Source: Pseudoalteromonas sp. A25 (GTDB taxonomy: Bacteria > Pseudomonadota > Gammaproteobacteria > Enterobacterales > Alteromonadaceae). From it: a stretch of DNA of 64,000 bases. Shown in pieces: positions 9,548 through 19,479 of the stretch. Each line of letters starts with the position of its first letter. Position 1 is the stretch's first letter. Below the pieces are notes generated by a model that was given only the letters and a program-made list of their open reading frames with translations, ran no database searches and was not told the DNA's origin. The stretch is taken from contig NZ_AP021846.1 of assembly GCF_009176705.1 (NCBI RefSeq), forward strand, positions 2,884,001 to 2,948,000, in the 5' to 3' direction. A program made the position numbers and the translations under genes.

Positions 9548-10660
9548 CTATCTTGGCTCAACATAATCAGTTACTTCGAGATGGAATCCCGATAATGCGT
9601 GGTACTTTTTAGGCATACTCATCAAACGCATTTTTTGAATGCCTAAATCGGCAAGAATTTGTGAACCGACCCCCACTGTACGAGAGGTCCCTTGAAACTT
9701 ACGAACATTTACTTGTTCGCCTTGGTCTTGAGCCGCAAACGCCTTAACCATCGCCTCTATTTCATGACTTTGCTCTTGTTTACCCAGTACCACCAACACG
9801 CCATTATTTTCACTAATATACTGCATCGCACTGTGTAAACTCCAACTTCTGTCGGCACCGCGATCTGATAACAAAATGTCATTAAACGTACTTTGCAGGT
9901 GCACTCGCACTAACGTGGTATCACCGGGCTTTACTTCGCCTTTTAGTAGTGCGTAATGGAGTTGACTGTCAATAGTATCTTTATACGTCACTAGATCAAA
10001 CTCACCATACTCTGTTGGCAGCTTACACTGAGCCACTTTTTCAATGGTTGTTTCGTTTAAATTTCGATACTCAATTAAATCAGCAATAGTGCCAATTTTA
10101 ATACCGTGCTCTTTGGCGAACACTTCTAACTGCGGACGACGCGCCATGGTGCCATCGGGGTTTAAGATTTCAACAATGACCGACGACGGCTCAAGACCCG
10201 CCAAACGAGCAAGGTCACAGCCCGCTTCAGTATGACCCGCTCGAGTCAATACACCACCCGGTTGCGCCATAATTGGGAAAATATGTCCGGGTTGAACAAT
10301 ATCACTGGGTACAGCCCCTTTTGCAACTGCAGCTTGAACAGTACGCGCTCTATCTGCAGCTGAAATACCGGTCGTTACCCCTTTGGCGGCTTCAATTGAC
10401 ATTGTAAAGTTAGTAGAAAACTGTGCACCGTTGTTGCGCACCATCAGTGGCAAATCTAATTGTTGGCAGCGCTCTTGAGTCATTGTTAAACAAATTAAGC
10501 CTCGACCATACGTTGCCATAAAGTTAATCGCATCTGCCGAAATATGCTCGGCAGCGATAATTAAATCACCTTCATTTTCACGGTCTTCATCATCCATCAA
10601 GATAACCATTTTACCGGCTTTAATGTCATCAATGATTTCTTGTGCGCTGTTCAAATTCAT
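9548..10660 (-). CDS. ribB: 3,4-dihydroxy-2-butanone-4-phosphate synthase with degenerate GTP cyclohydrolase II domain (RibBX type)
   Basis: 370 residues. The N-terminal 200 are a complete DHBP synthase, which converts ribulose 5-phosphate to the 4-carbon unit for RibH. Its motifs are [28 protein letters not shown] and [20 protein letters not shown]. The C-terminal 170 resemble GTP cyclohydrolase II but lack the three zinc cysteines: [20 protein letters not shown] stands where the family has VHxECxTGD...RCDC. This fits the RibBX variants described in proteobacteria such as Shewanella, in which the second domain is not a cyclohydrolase. A separate RibA must be encoded elsewhere. No FMN riboswitch precedes the gene; ribE ends 31 bases upstream. 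Confidence 0.92.
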   Translation of the reverse strand: MNLNSAQEIIDDIKAGKMVILMDDEDRENEGDLIIAAEHISADAINFMATYGRGLICLTMTQERCQQLDLPLMVRNNGAQFSTNFTMSIEAAKGVTTGISAADRARTVQAAVAKGAVPSDIVQPGHIFPIMAQPGGVLTRAGHTEAGCDLARLAGLEPSSVIVEILNPDGTMARRPQLEVFAKEHGIKIGTIADLIEYRNLNETTIEKVAQCKLPTEYGEFDLVTYKDTIDSQLHYALLKGEVKPGDTTLVRVHLQSTFNDILLSDRGADRSWSLHSAMQYISENNGVLVVLGKQEQSHEIEAMVKAFAAQDQGEQVNVRKFQGTSRTVGVGSQILADLGIQKMRLMSMPKKYHALSGFHLEVTDYVEPR

Positions 10661-10691
10661 AATCTACCTATCTAATTAAGGTTTATTGGGG

Positions 10692-11348
10692 TTATTTTAT
10701 AAAGCCCGCTTTGGCTAACAAACTGGCTGTGAGAGTAGACTCGCTAGCCTGAGGTTGCGCTCCTAGCACTAAGCGCTCTAAATAACGGGCGATCTGATCG
10801 ACTTCTAAATTTACCTGACTACCAACTTTAAAATCGGCAATCGTGGTCTCTTGTGCTGTATGAGGCACAATGGTTAATTTAAATTGCTGCTGCTTCACTT
10901 CATTCACAGTCAGGCTAATACCATCAACAGCAACAGACCCTTTATGGGGTATATACTTCATCAGCTCAGCTGGCGCTTCGAGCCAATATTCGGTCGCTCG
11001 CGCATTGGCCTCTACGGCAACAACAGTAGCAATACCATCCACATGCCCCGACACTAAATGCCCACCTAAACGAGAAATGGGTTGCAAAGCTTTCTCTAAA
11101 TTAACTTTCTGACCTTGTTTATAGTGAGAAAACTGAGTGAGCTTTATGGTTTCGTTTGATAAATCAGCTCTAAAGCCATCTTTAAACTTCTCTACCACTG
11201 TTAAGCAAACCCCGTTTGTCGCAATGCTATCTCCAAGGTTAACATCACTCATATCTAAGTTGTCGCTACTGACACGCACGATAAGGTCGCCTTGTGACGG
11301 TGTTAACTCGCTAAGAGTTCCTGTTGCTTCAATAATACCTGTAAACAT
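10692..11348 (-). CDS. ribE: Riboflavin synthase alpha subunit
   Basis: 218 residues. It dismutates two lumazine molecules to riboflavin and the pyrimidine. The start MFTGIIEATGTL is the family signature. The two internal repeats each carry the substrate-binding pattern: GDSIATNGVCLTV then GHLVSGHVDGIA in the first barrel, and KGSVAVDGISLTVNEV with IVPHTAQETTI in the second. The gene is preceded by AGAGG. It lies between ribD (13 bases upstream) and ribBX in one minus-strand operon. Confidence 0.96.
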   Translation of the reverse strand: MFTGIIEATGTLSELTPSQGDLIVRVSSDNLDMSDVNLGDSIATNGVCLTVVEKFKDGFRADLSNETIKLTQFSHYKQGQKVNLEKALQPISRLGGHLVSGHVDGIATVVAVEANARATEYWLEAPAELMKYIPHKGSVAVDGISLTVNEVKQQQFKLTIVPHTAQETTIADFKVGSQVNLEVDQIARYLERLVLGAQPQASESTLTASLLAKAGFIK

Positions 11349-11361
11349 ATTGCCTCTTTAA

Positions 11362-12468
11362 TTAGCGGGTTCTGGCCGTAATACGAATATCATCGCCTAT
11401 TTGGCAAACATCCAAAAACTCTAACTGAGTAAGCTCATCCATTGCGGTGATTTCCGGTAAGCTAAATAAACTTTTGCCATCGCAGCCAATTAATTTTGGT
11501 GCTAAATATACCACATATTCATCAATTAATTTTTGCTGTGTAAACACCCCCGCTAAGGTGGCACCCGACTCCAGCCAAACGTGATTGACACCCCGCTGCG
11601 CTAATTGCTCTAAAGCTGCACGACAAGATATTTTTTGCTGTTGTGACTTTATCTCAATTTGTTCTACGTAATGAGGCCATTGCTGTTGATTATCAAGGCG
11701 TGTGCGTAAAATTAAAATGGGGGCGTCTATTTGAAATAGTGCCAGATCGGGCGTTAACCTATTTTGTGAATCGATGATCACTCTAAGTGGCTGTCTTACA
11801 CTTTGACCTTCGGGTAATTCAATCTCTAACTCGTCCAGTCGCACGTTAAGCTTGGCGTCATCCGTAATAACCGTATCGGCACCACTTAGTATCGCACAGC
11901 TTTGCGCTCTAAAAATTTGTACGTCTTTGCGTGCATCAGCACCTGTGATCCATTTACTTTGACCGTTTTTCAGCGCTGTTTTACCATCTAAGCTGGCTGC
12001 CAATTTACAGGTAACAAAAGGTAAGCCTTGCTCCATACGCTTTAAAAAGCCCTTATTTAAGGCTCTTGCTTGCTCTTGCATTAAACCTGAAGCGGTTTCA
12101 ATACCCGCATTTTCTAGCATTGCTAAGCCTCTACCCGCCACTTGAGGATTAGGGTCAACCATCGCGGCCACCACACGAGTCACGCCAGCTTTAATCAAAC
12201 CTTCGGCGCAAGGCGGGGTGCGACCGTAGTGACTACATGGCTCTAATGTCACATAAGCGGTTGCGCCTTTTGCGTTTATACCAGCTTGTTTTAAAGCATT
12301 AACTTCCGCATGCCCTTCCCCTGCACGTTGATGATAACCTTGCCCTACTATCTGGTCATTTTTAACAATCACACAACCAACATTTGGGTTGGGTGTCGTT
12401 GTAAAACGCCCTTTTGCCGCAAGCTCAATGGCCAACGTCATGTAACGGCGATCATCGCTTGTAAACAT
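11362..12468 (-). CDS. ribD: Bifunctional riboflavin biosynthesis deaminase/reductase RibD
   Basis: 368 residues. The N-terminal deaminase domain (about 1-145) removes the amino group from the pyrimidine made by GTP cyclohydrolase II. Its zinc ligands are in HAEVNAL and PCSHYGRTPPCAEGLI. The C-terminal reductase domain (about 146-368) reduces the ribosyl side chain with NADPH; it contains VTCKLAASLDGKTALKNGQS and WLESGATLAGVF. It starts 2 bases after the nrdR stop, so the pair is probably translated together. Confidence 0.96.
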   Translation of the reverse strand: MFTSDDRRYMTLAIELAAKGRFTTTPNPNVGCVIVKNDQIVGQGYHQRAGEGHAEVNALKQAGINAKGATAYVTLEPCSHYGRTPPCAEGLIKAGVTRVVAAMVDPNPQVAGRGLAMLENAGIETASGLMQEQARALNKGFLKRMEQGLPFVTCKLAASLDGKTALKNGQSKWITGADARKDVQIFRAQSCAILSGADTVITDDAKLNVRLDELEIELPEGQSVRQPLRVIIDSQNRLTPDLALFQIDAPILILRTRLDNQQQWPHYVEQIEIKSQQQKISCRAALEQLAQRGVNHVWLESGATLAGVFTQQKLIDEYVVYLAPKLIGCDGKSLFSLPEITAMDELTQLEFLDVCQIGDDIRITARTR

Positions 12469-12470
12469 GC

Positions 12471-12920
12471 TTAGTCACCCAGTCTTGCTATTTCTTCACC
12501 AAACTCGCGAATATCCTCAAAAGAGCGATATACCGATGCAAACCGCACATAGGCCACTTTATCAAGCTTCTTCAGTGCTTCCATAATGCATTCACCAATG
12601 AGATGGCTAGACACTTCTCGCTCACCAGTGGCTCGAATTTTTGATTTTATTTCGTGGATCACTTCATCAATTTGCTCGGTACTAACTGGGCGCTTTTCTA
12701 AGGCTCTTGCCAATCCGTTTATCAACTTATCTTCATTAAATGGTTCACGAGAACCATCTTGTTTGATCACCCGAGGCATCACCAGTTCAGCACCTTCAAA
12801 TGTCGTAAAGCGCTCATGGCATTCGATACACTCTCGGCGTCTTCGTACTTGGTGGCCAGAGCTCACTAAGCGAGAGTCTATTACTTTGGTATCTTTAGCA
12901 GTACAAAAAGGACAGTGCAT
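12471..12920 (-). CDS. nrdR: Transcriptional repressor NrdR
   Basis: 149 residues. NrdR represses ribonucleotide reductase genes through NrdR boxes when its ATP-cone binds (d)ATP. Seen: the N-terminal zinc ribbon MHCPFC...[12 protein letters not shown] and the ATP-cone beginning [19 protein letters not shown]. The order nrdR-ribD is conserved in gammaproteobacteria. It is the first gene of the operon after the glyA terminator. No NrdR box was recognised in front of it. Confidence 0.96.
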   Translation of the reverse strand: MHCPFCTAKDTKVIDSRLVSSGHQVRRRRECIECHERFTTFEGAELVMPRVIKQDGSREPFNEDKLINGLARALEKRPVSTEQIDEVIHEIKSKIRATGEREVSSHLIGECIMEALKKLDKVAYVRFASVYRSFEDIREFGEEIARLGD

Positions 12921-12944
12921 ATATGTTTCACTTTAGAAATCTGA

Positions 12945-12970
12945 CAAAAAAGGCCGCTAAATAGCGGCCT
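12945..12970 (-). terminator. Intrinsic terminator after glyA
   Basis: On the minus strand AGGCCGCT-ATTT-AGCGGCCT (12970-12951) is followed by a T-run (12950-12945), 36 bases past the glyA stop. Confidence 0.85.
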
Positions 12971-13005
12971 ATATCATAACAAAAAATGCTGTTTTGTGCG
13001 TAGAA

Positions 13006-14262
13006 TTATGCGTAAACCGGTAATTTAGCGCAAATTGCTTTCACTTTTTCTTTAACCTGAGCTTGTACAGATTCATCATTGATGTTGTCTAATACATCAC
13101 AGATCCAACCTGCTAACTCTTTTGACTCTGCTTCTTTGAAACCACGGCGAGTGATCGCTGGAGAGCCAATACGCAGACCAGAGGTTACAAACGGCGAACG
13201 TGGATCATTTGGCACTGAGTTTTTGTTCACTGTGATATTCGCACGACCCAGCGCTGCATCTGCATCTTTACCTGTGATGTCTTTATCAATTAAATCTAGT
13301 AAGAATAAGTGGTTATCTGTTTTACCAGATACAACTTTGTAACCACGCTCTTGCAGTACAGATACCATTGCTTGTGCATTAGCAACAACTTGCTTTTGGT
13401 AAGCTACAAACTCAGGCTGCAGTGCTTCTTTAAATGCTACCGCTTTTGCAGCAATTACATGACATAAAGGACCACCTTGGCCACCTGGGAATACCGCACT
13501 GTTTAACTTTTTGTAAATATCTTCATCATTACAAGCTGAAATGATCAAACCACCACGAGGACCCGCTAACGTTTTGTGTGTCGTCGTGGTCACAACGTGT
13601 GCGTGAGGAACTGGGTTTGGATAAATGCCTGCAGCAACAAGACCTGCCACGTGAGCCATATCAACAAGTAAGTATGCACCTACTTTGTCAGCAATTTCAC
13701 GGAACTTAGCCCAGTCAACAATGCCAGAATAAGCAGAGAAACCGCCAATGATCATTTTAGGCTTGTGCTCAAGTGCTAGCGCTTCAACTTGTGCATAGTC
13801 AATCTCACCCGTTTCTTCATTTAAACCGTACTGGATCGCATTGTACGTTTTACCTGAAAAGTTTACGTGTGAACCGTGAGTAAGGTGACCACCGTGCGCT
13901 AAGCTCATGCCTAATACTGTATCATGTGGCTGAAGTAGTGCTTGGAAAACCGCAGCATTTGCTTGAGAACCAGCATGCGGCTGAACGTTAGCATAGTTTG
14001 AGCCAAACAGCTCATTTGCACGGTCGATTGCTAGTTGCTCAACGACATCTACGTATTCACAACCACCGTAATAACGCTTACCAGGATAACCTTCAGCGTA
14101 TTTGTTTGTTAACTGAGACCCCTGTGCCTCTAGAACACGTGGACTACAATAGTTTTCAGACGCGATAAGCTCGATATGTTCTTCTTGGCGCGTTGTTTCT
14201 TGCGCAATCGCTTTCGCTAATTCAGGGTCAAAATCTGCAATATTCATGTTACGTTCTAACAT
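13006..14262 (-). CDS. glyA: Serine hydroxymethyltransferase
   Basis: 418 residues from ATG 14262, chosen for its TAGGAGA ribosome site and the conserved start [16 protein letters not shown] longer frame from 14280 is less likely. This PLP enzyme interconverts serine and glycine, loading tetrahydrofolate with a one-carbon unit. Motifs: [39 protein letters not shown], and [18 protein letters not shown] with the PLP lysine. It has its own promoter and terminator. In many gammaproteobacteria it lies next to nrdR. Confidence 0.97.
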   Translation of the reverse strand: MLERNMNIADFDPELAKAIAQETTRQEEHIELIASENYCSPRVLEAQGSQLTNKYAEGYPGKRYYGGCEYVDVVEQLAIDRANELFGSNYANVQPHAGSQANAAVFQALLQPHDTVLGMSLAHGGHLTHGSHVNFSGKTYNAIQYGLNEETGEIDYAQVEALALEHKPKMIIGGFSAYSGIVDWAKFREIADKVGAYLLVDMAHVAGLVAAGIYPNPVPHAHVVTTTTHKTLAGPRGGLIISACNDEDIYKKLNSAVFPGGQGGPLCHVIAAKAVAFKEALQPEFVAYQKQVVANAQAMVSVLQERGYKVVSGKTDNHLFLLDLIDKDITGKDADAALGRANITVNKNSVPNDPRSPFVTSGLRIGSPAITRRGFKEAESKELAGWICDVLDNINDESVQAQVKEKVKAICAKLPVYA

Positions 14263-14299
14263 GGGGTCTCCTAGGTGCACGTATGGTATTAAAAGCCGT

Positions 14300-14328
14300 A
14301 TTGTACGCTCAAACGCGTTTGATGCCTA
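14300..14328 (-). promoter_or_regulatory. Probable glyA promoter with palindromic operator in the spacer
   Basis: On the minus strand TAGGCA (14328-14323) and TACAAT (14305-14300) are 17 bases apart. The spacer contains the perfect 14-base palindrome TCAAACGCGTTTGA (14309-14322). A symmetric site exactly between -35 and -10 is typical of a repressor operator. It differs from the E. coli PurR box, whose two half-sites meet at CG with 2 bases less between them. Confidence 0.45.
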
Positions 14329-14462
14329 TGATCTTGGCATGAGCATATTTAAACAGGGATTGAATTTATTTCACAGTATTAAAAGAATGATATTTTTTTA
14401 TTTAAACATTAATTTAATTAATGTTTTTTGTAGTAAGAATTAAGTATTTTTATGTTTAAGAC

Positions 14463-14488
14463 AGACCGCCCTTTGCAAAGAGCGGTCT
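14463..14488 (-). terminator. Hairpin terminator after thrC
   Basis: The stem AGACCGC...GCGGTCT encloses the palindrome CTTTGCAAAG. On the minus strand it follows the thrC stop by 14 bases. The trailing sequence is T-rich but not a clean T-run, so termination strength is uncertain. Confidence 0.6.
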
Positions 14489-14502
14489 AGCATGACGGTT
14501 AA

Positions 14503-15786
14503 TTACAGCAATTTAGCAAAAATTGCAGCCTTAAGCCTATCGTAATCCGCTGTCATCGGCTGTGCCAAACAATCTTTATTCAAGGCTTGTTGCAATACTT
14601 CTGGCATGTCAATTTGCTGCCCGAGTACTTGTTCTACTGACTCTTTAAATTTTGCAGGGTGCGCTGTCGCTAGAAATATACCTGTACTGTTTGCTGTCTT
14701 ATCTAATGTCAGCCCTTCATAAGCAATGGCAGTATGCGGCTCGGCGATATATCCACGTGCCGCAACCTCTCGCATCACTTCCTGAGTGCGTTGCTCATCG
14801 ACACAACGTGAATAAAATTCATGTTTGTCAAATTGACCACTGTCTAACATGCTTTGAACACGAGGCCAATTATTAGGTTTACTCACATCCATTGCATTTG
14901 ATAACGACTCAATGGTCTCATTTGGTGACCACTCACCTGACGCGATATAACGTGGAACTGTATCATTTTGGTTAGTTGTAGCCGAGAGTTTTCTGACTGG
15001 TAAACCAATGACTGACGCTATCATTGCAGCACACACATTACCGAAATTACCGCTTGGCACCGAAATATGCACATCACTACGCTGCTCCTTTGGCAGCTGC
15101 GCTAGTGCTTCAAAGTAATAACAAACCTGAGCAAGCAACCTGCTGATATTAATTGAGTTTGCTGAGTTTAAACCCAGCTTTTGTTTTACTTCATCATCTA
15201 AAAATGCTTGCTTAACTAAACTTTGACAGTCATCGAAGCTTCCTTCAACGGCATAACAATGAATATTACCACCGAGCGTAGTGAATAGCTTTTGCTGCGC
15301 CAGTGAGATTTTGCCTTCTGGATATAAGATAACCACGTCAACATTCGGTTTATTGTAAAACGCATGCGCAACTGCGGCACCGGTGTCGCCACTGGTTGCG
15401 GTTAAAATGGTGACACGCTCACCTTCATTGAACAGACCAATACACTCGGCCATAAAACGACCGCCAAAATCTTTAAACGCTAAAGTAGGGCCATGAAATA
15501 GTTCTAAACAGAAATTTGTATCATCAACTTGTGCCAGTTCAACAGGAAAGTTAAACGCACGAGTGACCATTTCAGTCAATGTATCTTTAGGTAATTCGTC
15601 ACCAATTAAGTGAGCGAGTATTTGTGCGCTACGCTCAACAAAAGGTAAATCTAATAACGCTTGCACATCGTCTAAACGCGTTAGATCTGTTGGAAAAAAC
15701 ACCCCTTGATTACGCCCTAGCCCTGTTTTAACAGCTTCTGTAAACGATACTTTTTGATGTTCATCTTTTAAGTTAACCAATTGCAT
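14503..15786 (-). CDS. thrC: Threonine synthase
   Basis: 427 residues, the E. coli-type length. This PLP enzyme converts O-phosphohomoserine to threonine. Seen: LFHGPTLAFKDFGGRFMAE with the PLP lysine, TATSGDTGAAVAHAF, and HISVPSGNFGNVCAAM. The ATG overlaps the thrB stop by one base (TAATG), which implies coupled translation. It is the last gene of thrABC. Confidence 0.97.
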   Translation of the reverse strand: MQLVNLKDEHQKVSFTEAVKTGLGRNQGVFFPTDLTRLDDVQALLDLPFVERSAQILAHLIGDELPKDTLTEMVTRAFNFPVELAQVDDTNFCLELFHGPTLAFKDFGGRFMAECIGLFNEGERVTILTATSGDTGAAVAHAFYNKPNVDVVILYPEGKISLAQQKLFTTLGGNIHCYAVEGSFDDCQSLVKQAFLDDEVKQKLGLNSANSINISRLLAQVCYYFEALAQLPKEQRSDVHISVPSGNFGNVCAAMIASVIGLPVRKLSATTNQNDTVPRYIASGEWSPNETIESLSNAMDVSKPNNWPRVQSMLDSGQFDKHEFYSRCVDEQRTQEVMREVAARGYIAEPHTAIAYEGLTLDKTANSTGIFLATAHPAKFKESVEQVLGQQIDMPEVLQQALNKDCLAQPMTADYDRLKAAIFAKLL

Positions 15787-16733
15787 TACAAATTTACTCC
15801 TTGAGAAATAGCACGAGTGCCTAAGTTATCGAGTTTACAGATATGGCTAAAGCCATGTTCATTAATATAATTTTTTTCAAGCCATTGCTGGCATTGCTGC
15901 GCTTCATCTAATGTTTTACAAATAGCAAATAAGGTTGGCCCTGCACCTGAAATACTCACTAATTGAGCACCATACTCAGGTAAAGCCACTTTGGCATCGC
16001 TAAAACCAGTAATTAAAGACTGCCGATATGGTTCAGCCAAATCATCTTGCATCAATGCAAGTGCTTCATCAAAACGCCCACTTTGCAGCAAAATACAGTA
16101 ACTAGATAAACGCTGTGCAAATTCTACCGCATCATGCGTAGACATGTTCTGCGGTAATACGCCTCTGGCCTTTGCGGTATTAAGAGCAAAGCCTGGGTAG
16201 GCAGCCACATAGTACCACTGCTCATCAACGGGCAAAGCAAGTGCTTTGTTAGGTACTAAATCGGCAGTTAACTGCAAGCCTCCCAAGTAGCACGGCGTAA
16301 TATTGTCATAATGACGAGCACCGCTGACTTTACCTTCAAAGTCAGCCATCAATTCGATCATCTGAGACTGAGACAGCTGAGTGTCTGCATATTTGTCTAA
16401 AGCAACAAATGTGGCAACTACGGAACAAGCACTAGAGCCAAGCCCCGAACCTATTGGCAGACGCTTTTCCAACGTCAGCAGGGCTGCAGGCATGCTTGGT
16501 GCGACATGCTCTCTGAAATGCAATAAACACTGGAAAGATAAATTCTCCTGCGCGTCGCTTGGTAGTTTAGCAGCATACGGACCCACACATTGAAATGTAT
16601 CTTGCTCAGCGTGTTCAATATGAACAACATCGCCTAGCAAAGTGCCATCAATGGGCGCAAGAGCTGCGCCTAATGAATCAAAACCAACACAAAAGTTACC
16701 AATCGAAGCAGGTGCATAAATCGAAATCATCAA
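15786..16733 (-). CDS. thrB: Homoserine kinase
   Basis: 315 residues, GHMP-kinase family. It phosphorylates homoserine for ThrC. Seen: IYAPASIGNFCVGFDSLGAA at the N-terminus, the ATP-binding loop LPIGSGLGSSACSVVATFVA, and SISGAGPTLFAI near the C-terminus. Two ATGs are adjacent at the start and either may be used. It begins 12 bases after thrA. Confidence 0.96.
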   Translation of the reverse strand: MMISIYAPASIGNFCVGFDSLGAALAPIDGTLLGDVVHIEHAEQDTFQCVGPYAAKLPSDAQENLSFQCLLHFREHVAPSMPAALLTLEKRLPIGSGLGSSACSVVATFVALDKYADTQLSQSQMIELMADFEGKVSGARHYDNITPCYLGGLQLTADLVPNKALALPVDEQWYYVAAYPGFALNTAKARGVLPQNMSTHDAVEFAQRLSSYCILLQSGRFDEALALMQDDLAEPYRQSLITGFSDAKVALPEYGAQLVSISGAGPTLFAICKTLDEAQQCQQWLEKNYINEHGFSHICKLDNLGTRAISQGVNL

Positions 16734-16745
16734 AAGCTCCCTTCC

Positions 16746-19154
16746 CTAAAGTGTTTTCAATATATCAGCAAAGACACCTGCTGAGGTCACTTCAGCACCC
16801 GCACCATAGCCACGTATCACAAACGGGCGAGGTTGATAATACTGGCTCAAAATAGCCAACGCATTTTCTCCGTCACGGATATCATAAAGCGCATGCGTTT
16901 TATCAACCGCTTCAATTCCCACACGACAGTGACCATTTTCGATACTGCCTACATAACGCAGTACCTTGCCTTCGTTGGCCGCACTTTGAATTTTGTCAGC
17001 AAAACTTGCATCAAGCTCAGGTAGGCGCGCCATAAACTCTTCAACAGACGTACCTTGCGCAAAATCAGCAGGCACAACCGGCTCAACTTCGATATCACTA
17101 AGCTCTAAGTTCAATCCCGACTCACGCGCAATAATAAGCAGCTTTCTCGCCACATCAGTGCCAGATAAGTCATCTCTTGGATCTGGCTCAGTAAAGCCAT
17201 TGCTTTTGGCTTTTTCAGTTGCTTGAGATAAGCTCAAGCCATCTTGTAATGCACCAAACATGTACGATAAAGAGCCCGATAAAATACCATTAAACGACAA
17301 CAGCTCGTCACCTGCACCAAATAGCAATTGCAAGTTATCAAGTACTGGCAGACCGGCACCAACATTGGTTTCGTATAAGAACTTTCTTTGTTTACTTTGC
17401 GCCGCTCGCGTCAATGCTTGGTAATATTCATAACTGCCAGTGTTAGCCTTTTTGTTCGCTGCAACAACATGAAAACCAGCATTTAAAAAGTCAACATATT
17501 GATCAGCAAGATGCTGAGAAGAAGAGCAATCTACCAAGACGGGGTTTATTAAATGGTTTGCTTTAACAAATTCCTCAACACGTTCTAAGGAAAAACCTTG
17601 CTCTTGGTTTGCCAGCTCAGACTGCCAAGTGTCAAATGGTACGCCGTCAGCATTTAAATAAAACTGTTTTGAGTTAGCAACCCCGTATAAATTAAGCTTG
17701 ATATTACGCTTTTCTAACCATGCCTGTTGCTTTTCAAGCTGCTTGATAAGCTCTTGCCCAACCAAACCACAGCCCAATAGAAATACGTCAATTGAAGGAA
17801 TATGCGTGAAGAAATTCTCGTGGCAAACCTTCACCGCATCGTTGCACCTTGTACCATCAATAACAGCTGAAATAGCACTTTCTGTAGAATCTTGTGCAAT
17901 AGCCACGATGTTCAATTGTGCTTGTGCCAAAGACGCAAAAAACTTAGCGGCTAAGCCTTTATGGGCTTTCATATTATCGCCAACTAAGGTGACGATTGCC
18001 AAATCTCGCTGTACTTGCACCGGTTCGATTAATCCTGCTTGAGCTTCTAACTCAAATGCTTGCTCTAACGCATTGAGTGCCAACTCAAGATCGCTATCGT
18101 GAACACAAAAGCTAATACTAAATTCACATGAACTCTGGGTGATAAGGACTATTGAAACATTATCATTGGCCAATGCATTGAAGACACGCGACGCCATACC
18201 CACTTTGCCTTTCATGCCTGGGCCTGAAACTGTTAACATAGCTAAGCTTTCTAGGCTAGACAGTGCTTTAACTGCTTCATCACCACGACGTTCATTACTG
18301 ATCACAGAACCTGCAACATCTGGATTGTGCGTATTTTTTATTTCACATGGCACAGAAAACTTAGCGCAAGGTAAAATGGTTTTGGGGTGCAATACTTTGG
18401 CCCCAAAGTATGACAGCTCCATGGCTTCTTTATAAGACAGCCAATCCACTTTGGTCGCCTTTTTAATAAAGCGCGGGTCGGCGTTATAAACACCATCAAC
18501 ATCAGTCCAAATTTGGCAAACTTGCGCCCGTAAACAAGCTGCCGCAACGGCTGCGGAGTAATCAGAGCCATTGCGGCCTAATGTGGTCAACTCTCCACGC
18601 AAATTGCTCGCTGTAAACCCTGGCATAATATAGTACTTACTTGGACGAGCGTTCATTGCTGATGCAAACTTAGGCTGGCTCAATTGTAAATCCACCTCAG
18701 CATCTAAATAACCACCATGACTAACAATACAGTCTGTTGCGTCAAGATATGTGGCTTGCGCCCCCAACATAGCCTGCATTAGCGCTACGCTGATGCGTTC
18801 ACCAAAACTAATTACATAGGCTCTGATAGGATCTGGGCAATTTTTTAATAATTTAACACCAGCTAGTTTATCCTTGAGTTCATCCAAGCTTGGCCAGTGC
18901 GCAACAACACCATAAAGCGTTTCAACTTGAGCGTGTAGCGAGTGTGCTCGCTCACACAACGCCTCCCATTTTGCAGCATAGTCTTGCCCTTGCTCAGCTA
19001 GCGCCGCTAGTTCAACAAGTTGATCGGTCATGCCGCCGGGGGCTGAGAGCACAACTAACGCCTCTTCCCCTGCTTGATTTAATATTAAGTTTTGTACCTG
19101 TTTAAGACATTCAAAGTTAGCCAGCGAAGAGCCGCCAAATTTCAAAACACGCAT
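16746..19154 (-). CDS. thrA: Bifunctional aspartokinase I / homoserine dehydrogenase I
   Basis: 802 residues (E. coli ThrA has 820). It catalyses the first and third steps from aspartate to threonine. The kinase domain starts MRVLKFGGSSLANFECLKQV, with TTLGRNGSDYSAAVAAACLR inside. Two ACT-type regulatory segments follow (about 310-455; VSGPGMKGKVGMASRVFNAL marks the first). The dehydrogenase domain has a nucleotide fold at DVFLLGCGLVGQELIKQLEK and the catalytic-region stretch EPDPRDDLSGTDVARKLLII. Control should be by threonine feedback and by the thrL attenuator directly upstream. Confidence 0.97.
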   Translation of the reverse strand: MRVLKFGGSSLANFECLKQVQNLILNQAGEEALVVLSAPGGMTDQLVELAALAEQGQDYAAKWEALCERAHSLHAQVETLYGVVAHWPSLDELKDKLAGVKLLKNCPDPIRAYVISFGERISVALMQAMLGAQATYLDATDCIVSHGGYLDAEVDLQLSQPKFASAMNARPSKYYIMPGFTASNLRGELTTLGRNGSDYSAAVAAACLRAQVCQIWTDVDGVYNADPRFIKKATKVDWLSYKEAMELSYFGAKVLHPKTILPCAKFSVPCEIKNTHNPDVAGSVISNERRGDEAVKALSSLESLAMLTVSGPGMKGKVGMASRVFNALANDNVSIVLITQSSCEFSISFCVHDSDLELALNALEQAFELEAQAGLIEPVQVQRDLAIVTLVGDNMKAHKGLAAKFFASLAQAQLNIVAIAQDSTESAISAVIDGTRCNDAVKVCHENFFTHIPSIDVFLLGCGLVGQELIKQLEKQQAWLEKRNIKLNLYGVANSKQFYLNADGVPFDTWQSELANQEQGFSLERVEEFVKANHLINPVLVDCSSSQHLADQYVDFLNAGFHVVAANKKANTGSYEYYQALTRAAQSKQRKFLYETNVGAGLPVLDNLQLLFGAGDELLSFNGILSGSLSYMFGALQDGLSLSQATEKAKSNGFTEPDPRDDLSGTDVARKLLIIARESGLNLELSDIEVEPVVPADFAQGTSVEEFMARLPELDASFADKIQSAANEGKVLRYVGSIENGHCRVGIEAVDKTHALYDIRDGENALAILSQYYQPRPFVIRGYGAGAEVTSAGVFADILKTL

Positions 19155-19180
19155 GGTTATATTTCCTCATTCCTAAAACG

Positions 19181-19218
19181 AAAAAGGCCTGTGTTCGTAG
19201 TGAACACAGGCCTTTTTT
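19181..19218 (-). terminator. thr operon attenuator
   Basis: On the minus strand AGGCCTGTGTTC-ACTAC-GAACACAGGCCT is followed by a T-run, between the thrL stop and thrA. A 12-base perfect stem this close to a Thr/Ile-rich leader peptide is the classical attenuation arrangement: ribosome stalling on scarce charged tRNA should favour an antiterminator. Confidence 0.9.
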
Positions 19219-19240
19219 AAATACGCACTGACCTATGCCA

Positions 19241-19297
19241 CTATCCAGATTGGATGGTGGTTGTAATAATGGTCGTAGTGTTAAAATTTGTTTTCAT
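19241..19297 (-). CDS. thrL: thr operon leader peptide
   Basis: 18 codons, too short for ordinary gene finding: MKTNFNTTTIITTTIQSG then TAG. It holds seven Thr and three Ile codons. That fits control by both amino acids, since thrABC feeds threonine and hence isoleucine synthesis. The stop is 22 bases before the attenuator stem. The E. coli leader has the same TTTITTTT-like character. A TTGACA lies 31 bases upstream (19334-19329), but no matching -10 was found. Confidence 0.9.
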   Translation of the reverse strand: MKTNFNTTTIITTTIQSG

Positions 19298-19479
19298 GTT
19301 TTTAAGCTTGCCCGAAATATAGGCACTTTGTCAACAGATAAAATAGACAATTAATATGCAAAATAATCATGGTAAGTATAAGCAATTGCAAAATGTATGC
19401 AGCCTAGTCTCAAAAGGTAAGTCTCAGAGCAGTAAAAATGGGAACATAGAGATAACTTTAATAAGCTGTAAATGATGCG

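Noticed and set aside
10661..10691. FMN riboswitch in front of ribBX
   Set aside because: Only 31 bases separate ribE and ribBX, too short for the element, and none of its conserved pieces are present elsewhere in the rib cluster.
14309..14322. PurR box in front of glyA
   Set aside because: The palindrome has two extra central bases compared with the PurR consensus, so the match is not good enough to name the regulator.
19329..19334. TTGACA as the thr operon promoter
   Set aside because: The sequence 17 bases downstream (GCAAGC) is not a -10, and the leader peptide would have almost no untranslated region.
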